64,000 nt of DNA, taken from positions 124,001 to 188,000 of the forward strand of contig NZ_BCSJ01000003.1 of the NCBI RefSeq assembly GCF_001570805.1, read 5' to 3'. Below, in pieces: positions 8,942 through 16,820 of this stretch (position 1 is its first letter; each line of letters starts with the position of its first letter). Under the pieces are notes generated by a model. That model saw only the letters and a program-made list of their open reading frames with translations. It did no database searches and was not told the origin of the DNA. This DNA comes from Brevibacterium epidermidis NBRC 14811 (GTDB taxonomy: Bacteria > Actinomycetota > Actinomycetes > Actinomycetales > Brevibacteriaceae). A program made the translations under genes and the position numbers.

Positions 8942-8957
8942 ATGCAATATATTGCAT
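8942..8957. promoter_or_regulatory. Perfect 16-bp palindrome, likely GntR operator in the acdS/gntR intergenic region
   Basis: ATGCAATATATTGCAT is a perfect palindrome in the 224-bp divergent region between acdS and the GntR/FCD gene. It lies just upstream of TACAAT (8970-8975), a good -10 match for the rightward regulator gene, so a protein bound here could control both directions. The AT-rich core stands out from the GC-rich surroundings. Confidence 0.7.
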
Positions 8958-9040
8958 TCTGCAGATGGCTACAATAGGTCAGAGTTCGAGTCCCATCCCG
9001 CGGGACGAGACCTACCCACACAGAGACAAGGTGACCGAGC

Positions 9041-9700
9041 GTGCCGATCCCCACGGATTCCCCCACCCCGCAGCGCAGCCTGCTGCGCGATGACGTCTAT
9101 CGGTCGATCCGCGACGCCATCGTCCGCGGCCAGCTCGCCCCCGGCGAACAGCTGCGTGATCAAGAGCTCGGCGCCTGGCTGCAGGTGTCCAGGACCCCCG
9201 TCCGCGAGGCCTTGCAGCGCCTCGCCCAAGCCGGACTCGTCGTCGCGGAGCCGGGCCGGATGACGCGCGTGGCCCCCGAGGACCCCGCGCTCATTCTCGC
9301 CGCCCGCCAGATCGCGGCAGAGCTCCACGGCCTGGCCATCGACCTCGCCTTCCCGACCCTCGACGAGGCGGCGCTGGACGAGATGGAGAAAGCGAACGAC
9401 CGCCTGAGTGCGGCGCTCGGGGCCGGCGACGCCGAGGCGGCGATCGCGGCTGATGACGACTTCCACGAGGTGGCCCTCACCCGATCCGGCAACCCACTCA
9501 TTCCCGATCACCTCGAGGTCGTCACCGCCACACTGCGCCGCGCGGAGTTCCTGCACTTCGGATCCGTGAAGGGCTCGGCTTCGCCGGAGCAGCACACCGA
9601 GATCATCGCCGCCGTCCGTGCCGGTGAACATGCGCAGGCCGTCACGCTGACGAAGGCGAACTGGTCAACCATCGAAGGGGATTCGCCGCAGACGGCCTGA
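9041..9700 (+). CDS. GntR-family regulator, FCD (FadR) subfamily, probable regulator of acdS
   Basis: The 219-residue protein has the GntR winged helix at residues 15-80: DDVYRSIRDAIVRGQLAPGE, then LGAWLQVSRTPVREALQRL and the wing GLVVAEPGRMTRVAP. A helical FCD ligand domain follows, with the expected polar metal-site pattern (DDDFHEVALTRSGNP). FCD regulators respond to small carboxylates or amino acids. It is divergent from acdS-E1, with the 8942-8957 palindrome between them; control of that operon by ACC or 2-oxobutyrate is therefore likely, but inferred. Most described acdS genes are controlled by an Lrp-type AcdR, so a GntR regulator is a variation. Confidence 0.9.
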   Translation: MPIPTDSPTPQRSLLRDDVYRSIRDAIVRGQLAPGEQLRDQELGAWLQVSRTPVREALQRLAQAGLVVAEPGRMTRVAPEDPALILAARQIAAELHGLAIDLAFPTLDEAALDEMEKANDRLSAALGAGDAEAAIAADDDFHEVALTRSGNPLIPDHLEVVTATLRRAEFLHFGSVKGSASPEQHTEIIAAVRAGEHAQAVTLTKANWSTIEGDSPQTA

Positions 9701-9782
9701 GTCGGACACCTTCCGACTGCGGATTCCGAATCGGCAACACCACTGCCTCCTCGACGACGCCACCGTCATAGCCAATTCATTT

Positions 9783-9797
9783 AGTCATCTGATGACT
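9783..9797. promoter_or_regulatory. Inverted-repeat operator upstream of the secreted esterase
   Basis: AGTCATCTGATGACT has perfect 7-bp arms around a single T. It lies directly before a -10-like TAGAGT (9803-9808), in the likely promoter of the esterase gene. A near copy (12 of 15 bases) sits at 10972-10986 before the GntR-creatininase operon, so one repressor probably binds both. Confidence 0.65.
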
Positions 9798-9843
9798 TGT
9801 GCTAGAGTCCTCACCACGATCACCGACGATCAAAGGACTGACG

Positions 9844-10950
9844 ATGTCATCAATGACGAAACGCATCACGACCACCCTGCTCGCGACCGCTGCGAGCCTT
9901 GCCCTGCTGACCGGGGCCACCGGAACCGCAATGACGAGCCCAGCCGCCGCGCAATCCTCTGCCGCACAGTCACCGGCAGGCGCAGAGGCATCAGCAGGCG
10001 CACAGTCTTCAGCAGGCGCAGTGCCGGCTGCACCATCGGCCGGCTGTGGCACCGAGCAGAAGCCGGGCAACGACGAGAAGACTCTGACCACGGCAGACGG
10101 CGAGCGCAGCTATCGGATCAACATCCCGCGCGACTATGAGATCTCGACTCCGCTGCCGCTGGTCATCGGCTTCCATGGCAACGGGTCCGACGGCGCCGAG
10201 TTCCAGAACTACACGGGACTGCCGACCCTGCCGGCGATCACTGTATTCCCCGACGGTGACCTCAACGACGGCAAGCGCTCCTGGCAGGGCGCCCCGTACG
10301 CCAGCGGTGCCGACGACGTCGCCTTCGTCGCCGACCTCCTCGATTCGATCGAATCCGAGCACTGCATCGACCTCAATCGGGTCTATGCCACCGGCAAGTC
10401 GAACGGCGGCGGCATGGTCTCCGTGCTCGCCTGCAACCTGCGCGATCGCTTCTCCGCGTTCGCTCCCGTCGCCGGCGCGTACTATCCGCAGTCGACGGAG
10501 GGCTGCGACTATTCGACGCCGACTCCGATGCTCGCCATCCACGGCACGGGCGACGCCACGATGCACTACGAGGGAGGCCACCGCCAGGGCGAGGACTACC
10601 CGGGCGTGCGCGAATGGATTCAGCCCTGGGCGGAAGCCTCCGGCTGCGAGAAGACCAAGGAACGCCAGGTCGGACGCAAAGGCGAAGACGTCGTGCGCAC
10701 CCAATGGACGCAGTGCAGTGCAGGAAAAGAAGGCGACACGCAAAGCCACTCGCCCGGCAAATCCGGCGGATCCGCCGAGGTTGAGCTCTATTCCGTAGCC
10801 GACGGCGGCCACGTCTGGCCAGGTGAGGTCGTCTACAGCGGCGGCGGATACGCCACGAAGGGCTTCTCGGCCACGGATACGATCTGGGACTTCTTCACGA
10901 GCCACCCTGGCACCACAGACGGACCGACACAGACGTCCACCCAGAAGTGA
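9844..10950 (+). CDS. Secreted PHB-depolymerase-like (LpqC-type) esterase
   Basis: The 368-residue precursor starts at ATG 9844 behind AAAGGA. A signal peptide is clear: basic MTKR, then TTLLATAASLALLTGATGTA, followed by an Ala/Ser-rich linker (AQSSAAQSPAGAEASAG) to about residue 60. The mature domain is an alpha/beta hydrolase: VIGFHGNGSDG holds the oxyanion loop, ATGKSNGGGM the nucleophile elbow (S186), IHGTGD a probable acid region, and GGHVWPG the catalytic histidine. This pattern fits the polyhydroxybutyrate depolymerase/feruloyl-esterase-like family, acting outside the cell on an ester substrate not identifiable here. The shared operator with the downstream GntR gene suggests the same inducer. 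Confidence 0.85.
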   Translation: MSSMTKRITTTLLATAASLALLTGATGTAMTSPAAAQSSAAQSPAGAEASAGAQSSAGAVPAAPSAGCGTEQKPGNDEKTLTTADGERSYRINIPRDYEISTPLPLVIGFHGNGSDGAEFQNYTGLPTLPAITVFPDGDLNDGKRSWQGAPYASGADDVAFVADLLDSIESEHCIDLNRVYATGKSNGGGMVSVLACNLRDRFSAFAPVAGAYYPQSTEGCDYSTPTPMLAIHGTGDATMHYEGGHRQGEDYPGVREWIQPWAEASGCEKTKERQVGRKGEDVVRTQWTQCSAGKEGDTQSHSPGKSGGSAEVELYSVADGGHVWPGEVVYSGGGYATKGFSATDTIWDFFTSHPGTTDGPTQTSTQK

Positions 10951-10953
10951 CCG

Positions 10954-10986
10954 TTGACACATTAGTTCCAAAGTGATTAGATGACT
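10954..10986 (+). promoter_or_regulatory. Promoter with overlapping operator of the GntR-creatininase-AbgT operon
   Basis: TTGACA (10954-10959) is a perfect -35 hexamer; 17-18 bp downstream lies a weak -10 (TTAGAT or TAGATG). The -10 falls inside AGTGATTAGATGACT (10972-10986), the second copy of the operator seen at 9783. Binding there would block polymerase, which suggests autoregulation by the GntR protein. Confidence 0.6.
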
Positions 10987-11008
10987 TAAACACTTGAAGG
11001 AGAGCACC

Positions 11009-11719
11009 ATGACGTCCACCGTCGGACTCGTCGAACGCCTCACTCGCGAAATCGTCGAAACCATCCGCACCGAGAACCTCCAGCCCGGGCAGACCCTGCC
11101 CTCGGCCAAGGTCCTCGCTTCCCGCTTCGAGGTCACCGTGCCCACCGTCCGGGAGGCACTGCGCCGGCTCGAAGCTACGGGTTCGGTCGAGCTCAAGCAC
11201 GGCTCGGGCACCTACGTCCGCGAAGCGATCAACCGCCGCATCCTCGACAACCCGCACTACGTGCCCGTCGACCTCGCCGCAGCGATCGAACTCCTCGACG
11301 CCCGCATCGCCATTGAGCCCGGCATCGCCGAGCTCGCGGCAACCGTGCAGGCGGCCGATGCCGTAGCCTCGATGGAATCCGCGCTCGACAATGCGCTGCA
11401 GGTCGAGACCGCAGTCCCGGCCGGCCACTTCCACGTCGAACTCGCTCGAGCTTCGGGAAATCGCGCTCTGCACGAGATGCTCGTGTCCCTGCTGGCCATC
11501 CACTCCCGCACCCAGCAGGCGGCACGCACGAGCTACGACCGCCTGCGCGACCACGACGAACACGCAGACATCCTCGATGCGATCCGCCGCGGCGACAGCT
11601 TCGAAGCCTCCCACCGCACCCGCAAGCACCTCGAGGCGATCAAGGCCGCCGTCCTCGCCGACTGGACTGATGACACGGACCAAGCCGACGAAGCGGGCAC
11701 AACCGAAGGACCCCAGTGA
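11009..11719 (+). CDS. GntR-family regulator, FCD subfamily
   Basis: A 236-residue regulator from ATG 11009, preceded by GAAGGAG; the upstream TTG at 10994 is rejected because it lies ahead of that ribosome site. The winged helix covers residues 5-75 (VERLTREIVETIRTENLQPG, then SRFEVTVPTVREALRRLEA and LKHGSGTYVRE). A C-terminal helical FCD domain follows, with HFHVELARASGNRAL and histidines that may bind metal. It is the first gene of an operon with a creatininase-family hydrolase (1-nt overlap) and an AbgT carrier. The operator overlapping its promoter also occurs upstream of the esterase gene, so a small regulon is likely. The effector is unknown. Confidence 0.9.
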   Translation: MTSTVGLVERLTREIVETIRTENLQPGQTLPSAKVLASRFEVTVPTVREALRRLEATGSVELKHGSGTYVREAINRRILDNPHYVPVDLAAAIELLDARIAIEPGIAELAATVQAADAVASMESALDNALQVETAVPAGHFHVELARASGNRALHEMLVSLLAIHSRTQQAARTSYDRLRDHDEHADILDAIRRGDSFEASHRTRKHLEAIKAAVLADWTDDTDQADEAGTTEGPQ

Positions 11720-12540
11720 TGACGCGCCCTACGATCACCGAGATCCGCCCGCACGTCCGCAACTATGCCGAGCTCACCTCTCTCGAGGTCGAGCTCGCGA
11801 AGGACCGGTCCAGCCTGCTCGTCCTCCCTGTCGGCGCCTGCGAGCAGCACGGTGACGGACTTCCTCTGGGCACCGACAACATCCGTGCCGCCCACGTCGC
11901 CCACGCCGTCGTCGACAAGCTCGCGGCCATCGACAAGTTGGACGCTGGAGATCAGGGTCGAGCCTTCGTCCTTCCCAGCGTCGACTACGGTGTCTCCCCG
12001 CATCACCGCTTCCTGCCCGGCACGATCAACATCGGTCCGCAGCTGTTCATCGACCTCGTCACCTCGATCGTGCACCAGCTCGCCGATGCCGGGTTCGACA
12101 GACTCCTCGTCATCACCGGCCACGGCGGCAACCTCGCCGCACTCGGCGTGATCCAGCAGTCGCTGCTCGCCACCCACCCCGACTTCGTCTTCGCCTATGC
12201 CCCGGTCTCCGCTCTGGCCACCGAGGCGACCGCCGCCCTTCCCCGCACCGAGATCAGCGGCCATTGCGGTGAGTCCGAGACCTCGCAGATGCTCGCCATC
12301 GACGAATCCCTCGTCGACACCGACCATCTCAACCCCGGCGCCACCCGGCTCGACGATCTCGACCCGCGCGCCCGACTCTCGCGAACGAAATCACCGTCAA
12401 CCGCGGTGACGTTCGACCGCTACGCCGACAACGGCGTCCTCGGCGATCCACGGACCGCCACGGCCACGGCCGGTGAGGGCATCCTCGGCGAGGTCGTCGA
12501 CCGACTCGTCGCCTACTGTCAGGAGCTGCAGAGACTGTGA
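11719..12540 (+). CDS. Creatininase-family amidohydrolase
   Basis: A 273-residue enzyme from the ATG at 11719, overlapping the GntR stop by one base (TGATG); a GTG at 11716 is also possible. Creatininase-family metal ligands are visible: Glu and His in PVGACEQHGDGLPLGTDN with the Asp at its end, His in TGHGGN, and Glu in GHCGESETSQM. The family hydrolyses cyclic amides (creatinine to creatine; formamide groups in riboflavin/F420-type intermediates). The operon partner is an AbgT carrier, so uptake followed by amide hydrolysis of a small compound is the simple model. Creatine-degrading genes are absent here, so true creatinine use is unproven. Confidence 0.85.
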   Translation: MTRPTITEIRPHVRNYAELTSLEVELAKDRSSLLVLPVGACEQHGDGLPLGTDNIRAAHVAHAVVDKLAAIDKLDAGDQGRAFVLPSVDYGVSPHHRFLPGTINIGPQLFIDLVTSIVHQLADAGFDRLLVITGHGGNLAALGVIQQSLLATHPDFVFAYAPVSALATEATAALPRTEISGHCGESETSQMLAIDESLVDTDHLNPGATRLDDLDPRARLSRTKSPSTAVTFDRYADNGVLGDPRTATATAGEGILGEVVDRLVAYCQELQRL

Positions 12541-12666
12541 CAGCCGCTTCTCACTGACCGGCCGCCCGGCCGAACCTCCACCACAGATCACCCGATTCCA
12601 GTGCCGTAATCACCGTGCCCTGGTGGACCCTGCCCGAAATTCCAGCCTGGACTCTCAGGAGCTCTC

Positions 12667-14211
12667 ATGAAACCGACCCAGACCACCGACATCGCGCAGA
12701 CCGACGAGCAGGAGAAGCTGCCGCTGGTCATCCGCGCCCTCAACGTCATCGAAGTCGTCGGCAACAAACTGCCGAACCCCTTCTGGCTGTTCTGGATCCT
12801 TGCGGCGATCCTCGCCGTGTTCAGCCTCGCCCTCCCCCTGGCCGGAGCGGGAGTCGAGGATCCCGGAACAGGGGAATGGACCCCGGTGAACAATCTGCTC
12901 AGCGGCAAGGGCATCGCCATGGCCGTGAGCACCGCGCTCGACGCCTATGAAACCTTCCCGCCGCTGATCACGATCATGGTCGTCATCATGGGCGTGGCCC
13001 TGGCTGAACGCACGGGACTGCTGTCGACGGCGATGAAGGTCTCGATCGCCCGCGTCCCGGCCGGACTCATCGTCTTCACGGTCGCGTTCATGGGCACTGT
13101 CTCACACGTCGCCTCGGCTGCGGCCTATGTCATCCTCGTCCCGCTCGGCGGAATGGTGTTCAAGGCCGTGGGCCGCTCCCCCGTCCTCGGCGTCATCGTC
13201 GCCTACACCTCGATCGCCTCCGGCTACGACGCGAGCCCGATCCCGACGCCGAACGATGCGATCTTCGCGGGCATCACGACGGCTGCCGCGAACATCATCG
13301 ATCCCGACTACATTGTCACTCCTATCGGCAACTGGTACTTCAACATCGCCAGCTCCATCCTTCTGGCCATCGTCATCACGATCGTCACCGAGCTCGTGCT
13401 GATGAAGCGCGACAACCTCGAAGCCGACGAGGATGCCGAGCACGAAGATCTCGTCATCTCCGACAAGGAGCGGTCGGCCCTGCGTCTGGCGATGTTCGCC
13501 GTCATCGCCGCGGTCATCGCCATCGTCGTCCTCGTCGTCCCCGAGGGTGCGCCCCTGCGCGGAGACGGTCCCTTCGGCGAGTCCCCGTTCCTCACCGGAA
13601 TCGCCTTCATCATCGCAATGCTCTTCGGCATCGGCGGCATCGTCTACGGCTTCCGCGAAGGCACGATCGAGACCTGGTCCGATGTTCCGAAGCTCATGGG
13701 TCAGGGACTGGCGTCGATCTCCGGCGTCCTCGTCCTCTTCTTCGCCATCGCCCAGTTCCTCGAGTACTTCGAGTGGACGAACATCGGCATGCTCGTCTCG
13801 GTCTCCGTGTCCGAACTCTTCACCGGTCTCGGCCTGCCGACCTGGGTCGTGTTCATCCTCGTCCTGCTCGTGCTCTCCGTCGTCAACGTGCTCATCACCT
13901 CCGGTTCGGCGATGTGGGCGATCATGGCTCCGGTCATCGTGCCGCTGCTCATGCTGCTCGAGGTACCGCCGGAGACCTCACAGGCAATCTTCCGCATCGC
14001 CGATTCCGGATCGACGGCCATCACCCCGATGAGCCCGTACTTCATCCTCGCGCTCGGCTTCATGCAGAAGTATCAGAAGAGCGCCGGCATCGGCACCCTC
14101 GCCTCGCACACCCTGCCGCTGGCCGTGTGCATGACGATCACCTGGAGTCTGCTGTTCTTCCTGTGGTGGGGTCTGGGCATTCCGCTCGGTCCCGATGCCC
14201 CGGTGCGCTGA
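12667..14211 (+). CDS. AbgT-family transporter (p-aminobenzoyl-glutamate/antimetabolite carrier family)
   Basis: The 514-residue polytopic protein (about 11-13 helices) begins LNVIEVVGNKLPNPFWLFWI, the family's opening pattern. It includes re-entrant loop signatures SHVASAAAYVILVPLGGMVF, the SGYDASPIPTPNDA segment, NVLITSGSAMWAIMAPVIVP and DSGSTAITPMSPYFILAL. AbgT proteins import p-aminobenzoyl-glutamate or export sulfonamide-type compounds by proton/sodium coupling. An SD sequence (CAGGAG) lies about 8 bp before the ATG. It is the last gene of the GntR-creatininase operon, 126 bp after the hydrolase; together they suggest uptake of an amide compound. The stop codon is inside a four-copy 10-bp tandem repeat. 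Confidence 0.88.
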   Translation: MKPTQTTDIAQTDEQEKLPLVIRALNVIEVVGNKLPNPFWLFWILAAILAVFSLALPLAGAGVEDPGTGEWTPVNNLLSGKGIAMAVSTALDAYETFPPLITIMVVIMGVALAERTGLLSTAMKVSIARVPAGLIVFTVAFMGTVSHVASAAAYVILVPLGGMVFKAVGRSPVLGVIVAYTSIASGYDASPIPTPNDAIFAGITTAAANIIDPDYIVTPIGNWYFNIASSILLAIVITIVTELVLMKRDNLEADEDAEHEDLVISDKERSALRLAMFAVIAAVIAIVVLVVPEGAPLRGDGPFGESPFLTGIAFIIAMLFGIGGIVYGFREGTIETWSDVPKLMGQGLASISGVLVLFFAIAQFLEYFEWTNIGMLVSVSVSELFTGLGLPTWVVFILVLLVLSVVNVLITSGSAMWAIMAPVIVPLLMLLEVPPETSQAIFRIADSGSTAITPMSPYFILALGFMQKYQKSAGIGTLASHTLPLAVCMTITWSLLFFLWWGLGIPLGPDAPVR

Positions 14212-14241
14212 GGTGCGCTGAGGTGCGCTGAGATGCGCTGA
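14202..14241 (+). repeat. 10-bp tandem repeat, four copies, spanning a stop codon
   Basis: GGTGCGCTGA repeats three times exactly, then once with one change (GATGCGCTGA). The first copy contains the AbgT stop (14209-14211). Because the unit is 10 bp, later TGAs at 14219, 14229 and 14239 fall in all three frames. Confidence 0.9.
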
Positions 14242-14694
14242 CCGCGCCCGCTCCGGTATTCGCCGCAGCCACCGATACCTGGTCAACGCCAGGCCGGGCA
14301 AGGCCGATTCCATGCCGAACAGGACGATGTGCGCGGCAAGGGTGGCTGACTTCTGAAACGAGTTCTGAAAGCTGAGTTTTGAAAGTTTTGTTCACGGCTC
14401 TTCCCGGCCCGCTCCTCGTCACCGAGTCCGAACCTCCGGGCCCTGGACGCGGGCCCGACCCTTGATTCGAAGACCACGAATACAGCATCTGATCTGGAAT
14501 GATGTCGCCACGCCCGATCTGGCAGGTAGGCTTTCCACGCGGTCATACGGCCGCCCGAACTCTCCCCCTTGAGAGCACCGGCAACAAAAGATGTTGACGC
14601 TCAAACTTCAGCCGCGATACCGTCGGGTAACACCCCGTAGTAACTTACGTCACACGTTGCTGCCGGCTGTACCGTCGGTGGTCAAGGAGGATCA
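14242..14694. other. 453-bp intergenic region before the DUF6230 operon
   Basis: No convincing gene. Near 14351-14384 there are three TTYTGAAA boxes (TTCTGAAA at 14351 and 14363, TTTTGAAA at 14377), spaced 12 and 14 bp, in an AT-richer stretch; a regulator site is possible. TTGACG at 14594-14599 with TACCGT 18 bp later is a weak promoter candidate for the downstream operon. An AAGGAGG ribosome site lies at about 14682-14688. Confidence 0.5.
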
Positions 14695-15309
14695 ATGAAG
14701 TTCCGCAATCCCAGCCTCATCCGCAGGCTCGTCTCATCGCACGCCGGTCGCATCGCCATGGTCGCAATTCCCACCGGCGTCGTCTCGGCCATGCTCATGG
14801 GCGGGGTCGCTCAGGGTGCAGTCCCGGTCTCGTTCGCCATCTCCGGCACTCAGTTCAAGATCGCCTCGTCGCAGCTCGAGGGAACCGGCTTCTCCCAGTA
14901 CAGCGGAGTCGCCAAGGACGCTGAAGGTGGCAAGCACGCCGTTGTCACCGCGAACATCAAGGACGCGACCCTGGAGAACCTCTGCCAGTCAGCCGTCCAG
15001 GAGACTCCCCTGGGCAAGGTCGGCATCCTCATCAAGGCCGGCGGAAAGGGCACCCCCGCCTCGGCGAAGAACCTGCAGATCGGCATGACCGGGCTCAAGG
15101 GCGATGCGGAATTCAAGAACATCCGGATCGGCGTCGATGCCTCCGACGTCAACACGAAGGAAAAGGGCAGCAAGGGCGACTTCTCGCAGGACGCCGACAC
15201 CATCTCCATCAAGGACCTCAAGCAGGATTCCTGGTCGACCACGGCCTCGGTCTTCACCCTCAAGGACATGTCGCTGAAACTCACCGACGGATCTGAGCAG
15301 TGCGACTGA
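14695..15309 (+). CDS. DUF6230 family secreted/surface protein
   Basis: The 204-residue protein is preceded by AAGGAGG. Residues 1-42 form a basic N-terminus and a hydrophobic segment (IAMVAIPTGVVSAMLMGGVAQGA) that reads as a signal peptide or anchor. The rest is a beta-rich domain (PVSFAISGTQFKIASSQLEG) with repeated Ile/Leu-Thr-rich strands and two cysteines (LCQSA and the C-terminal QCD), which could form a disulfide. I recognise the DUF6230 family known from Streptomyces, where it is next to DUF6114 genes, as here. Function is unknown; the pair appears to be an envelope complex. Confidence 0.75.
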   Translation: MKFRNPSLIRRLVSSHAGRIAMVAIPTGVVSAMLMGGVAQGAVPVSFAISGTQFKIASSQLEGTGFSQYSGVAKDAEGGKHAVVTANIKDATLENLCQSAVQETPLGKVGILIKAGGKGTPASAKNLQIGMTGLKGDAEFKNIRIGVDASDVNTKEKGSKGDFSQDADTISIKDLKQDSWSTTASVFTLKDMSLKLTDGSEQCD

Positions 15310-15923
15310 TGAAGGACTCAGCAGCCAACGGGCAGCCGACCGATGAACGGGAGGCCGCCGATCAGGAGGCAACCGTGCAGAAGACGAGCCTGCTTGCGCT
15401 GTCCCGGCGGAGTCGACGCGCCGATGAGCAGAGCGACCCCTCCGATTCCGGCGTCGAGACGGCGGAGTTCGCCGTCGCGACGCCGGAGGCCGGGGATGCC
15501 GACAGCAGCGAGGGAGCCGAGATGAGCGAACGCGCCGAGAAACGCCAGGGGTTCAAGCACTGGCGTCGGCAGCGCCCCTTCATCGGAGGAGTGCTTGCCG
15601 TCCTCGGAGGAATCGAGCTGTTCTTCTCCGGACAGTTGGACCTCGGCAATATGCAGATCCAGTTCGGCATCGAGGGACTGCAGGCGACGGTCCTGCCGAT
15701 CGCCATCGTCGTCCTCGCTCTGCTGTCGATCTTCCGCCCCACGCATCACGTGTTCTACGGGATCATCGCCCTCGTCCTCGCAGTCTATTCACTCATCGGA
15801 GTGAACCTCGGCGGGTTCATCATCGGCATGCTGCTGTCCTCCATCGGCGCGATCCTCATCGTCGCCTGGATGGGACCGCGCGGGCCGAAGGAGTCCGAAG
15901 CCGCTGAGGGGGAGACTGCATGA
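15309..15923 (+). CDS. DUF6114 family membrane protein
   Basis: A 204-residue protein from ATG 15309, overlapping the upstream stop by one base (TGATG); a GTG at 15300 is the alternative. A hydrophilic, acidic cytoplasmic N-terminus of about 75 residues is followed by the DUF6114 membrane domain: HWRRQRPFIGGVLAVLGGIE, helices at ATVLPIAIVVLALLSIF, HHVFYGIIALVLAVYSLIG and GGFIIGMLLSSIGAILIVAW, four helices in all. It is the middle gene of the DUF6230-DUF6114 unit and overlaps the next start by 4 nt. The role is unknown; tight coupling suggests it helps export or anchor its neighbours. Confidence 0.78.
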   Translation: MKDSAANGQPTDEREAADQEATVQKTSLLALSRRSRRADEQSDPSDSGVETAEFAVATPEAGDADSSEGAEMSERAEKRQGFKHWRRQRPFIGGVLAVLGGIELFFSGQLDLGNMQIQFGIEGLQATVLPIAIVVLALLSIFRPTHHVFYGIIALVLAVYSLIGVNLGGFIIGMLLSSIGAILIVAWMGPRGPKESEAAEGETA

Positions 15924-16768
15924 GGGCACCCAGCCGCCGCACGGCCTCAATCCTGGCGGCAGCTGTCCTGATCCTCCCGACGACTCTCGGGGCGGGTTCG
16001 GTTACAGCCGCCCACTCGTCACCGCTGTGCTCACTCGTGGGCACATGCGATGACGACGATTCCGCCAAAGCCAAGGACCCCGCGCCCGCGGGAAGCGTGT
16101 CGCCCGGAATGCCGGTGAAACCCAGCGATCCGCCGACGTCGGATCCCTCGCTGCCCGCGCCGGGCCCCACGGATGAACCGAGCGAGGAGCCGACGGAGGA
16201 ACCTTCCGAAGAACCCACGGACCCGGGCGGTCTGGGACTCGATGAGCCCAGCGACGACCCGACCGAGGACGAGGACTCTGATGAGGACTCGGAGGAAGAG
16301 GGCACCGTCGAGTTCCCGACCGATGCGCAGAAGGATGACAACGCGCCGATCTTCACGGAGCATCCGGCTGCGATGGGTTCGGAAGGGATGTCATTCAAGG
16401 GACTGAAGAGCATCGGGTTCGTCTCGGTGCCCACGGCCGACGGCGGGTCCATCGTGGTGCTGAAGATCCAGGCCGACGAGATCTCGATCGAGGGATTCTC
16501 GCTGACGGTGAAGCCGCCCGAGGAGCACGAGGGATTGGTGACCACGGCCGACACGATGACGCTCAGTGGCAATGTCACTACTTACATCGGTTCGATCACC
16601 GCCCAGACGAAGGACGGGAAGTCGCTGACCATCGGGCCGGAGACCCCTCCGCCCATGGACGACGTCGAACCCGGACTTCTGCGAGTCACGATGGGGCTCG
16701 TCGGCTCCACCGCTGATTCGATCTCCTACTCCAACACCGATCAGAAGCTCAAGAAGGCCGAAGACTGA
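15920..16768 (+). CDS. Secreted protein with acidic Pro/Glu-rich linker, third gene of the DUF6230 operon
   Basis: The 282-residue protein has a typical signal peptide (MRAPSRRTASILAAAVLILP to about residue 31). A short Cys pair (CSLVGTC) follows, then a disordered linker of about 85 residues with PSEEPTEEPSEEPTDP repeats and an Asp/Glu block. The C-terminal 150 residues are beta-rich (GMSFKGLKSIGFVSVPTADG, LKIQADEISIEGFSLTV) and resemble DUF6230 in style, with strands that contain few charged residues. I do not recognise a catalytic motif. Its start overlaps DUF6114 by 4 nt. A cell-wall-spanning stalk with an outer domain is a reasonable structural reading, not an established function. Confidence 0.7.
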   Translation: MRAPSRRTASILAAAVLILPTTLGAGSVTAAHSSPLCSLVGTCDDDDSAKAKDPAPAGSVSPGMPVKPSDPPTSDPSLPAPGPTDEPSEEPTEEPSEEPTDPGGLGLDEPSDDPTEDEDSDEDSEEEGTVEFPTDAQKDDNAPIFTEHPAAMGSEGMSFKGLKSIGFVSVPTADGGSIVVLKIQADEISIEGFSLTVKPPEEHEGLVTTADTMTLSGNVTTYIGSITAQTKDGKSLTIGPETPPPMDDVEPGLLRVTMGLVGSTADSISYSNTDQKLKKAED

Positions 16769-16791
16769 CCTTGAGTTAGACGGAAAGGCCC

Positions 16792-16820
16792 GAAGGCCGC
16801 GGACTCAGTCCGCGGCCTTC
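16792..16820. terminator. Bidirectional hairpin terminator overlapping the symporter 3' end
   Basis: GAAGGCCGCGGACT (16792-16805) and AGTCCGCGGCCTTC (16807-16820) are perfect 14-bp arms around one base. The right arm is inside the last codons of the convergent symporter gene, so the terminator is partly coding. It can serve both the DUF6230 operon and the symporter. Confidence 0.8.

Noticed and set aside
11719..12540. Creatinine degradation pathway
   Set aside because: Only the creatininase-family gene is present; creatinase and sarcosine oxidase are absent, so the real substrate may differ.
14283..14546. Small ORFs in the AbgT-DUF6230 gap
   Set aside because: Codon use is irregular, no ribosome sites are seen, and no recognisable domain is encoded.
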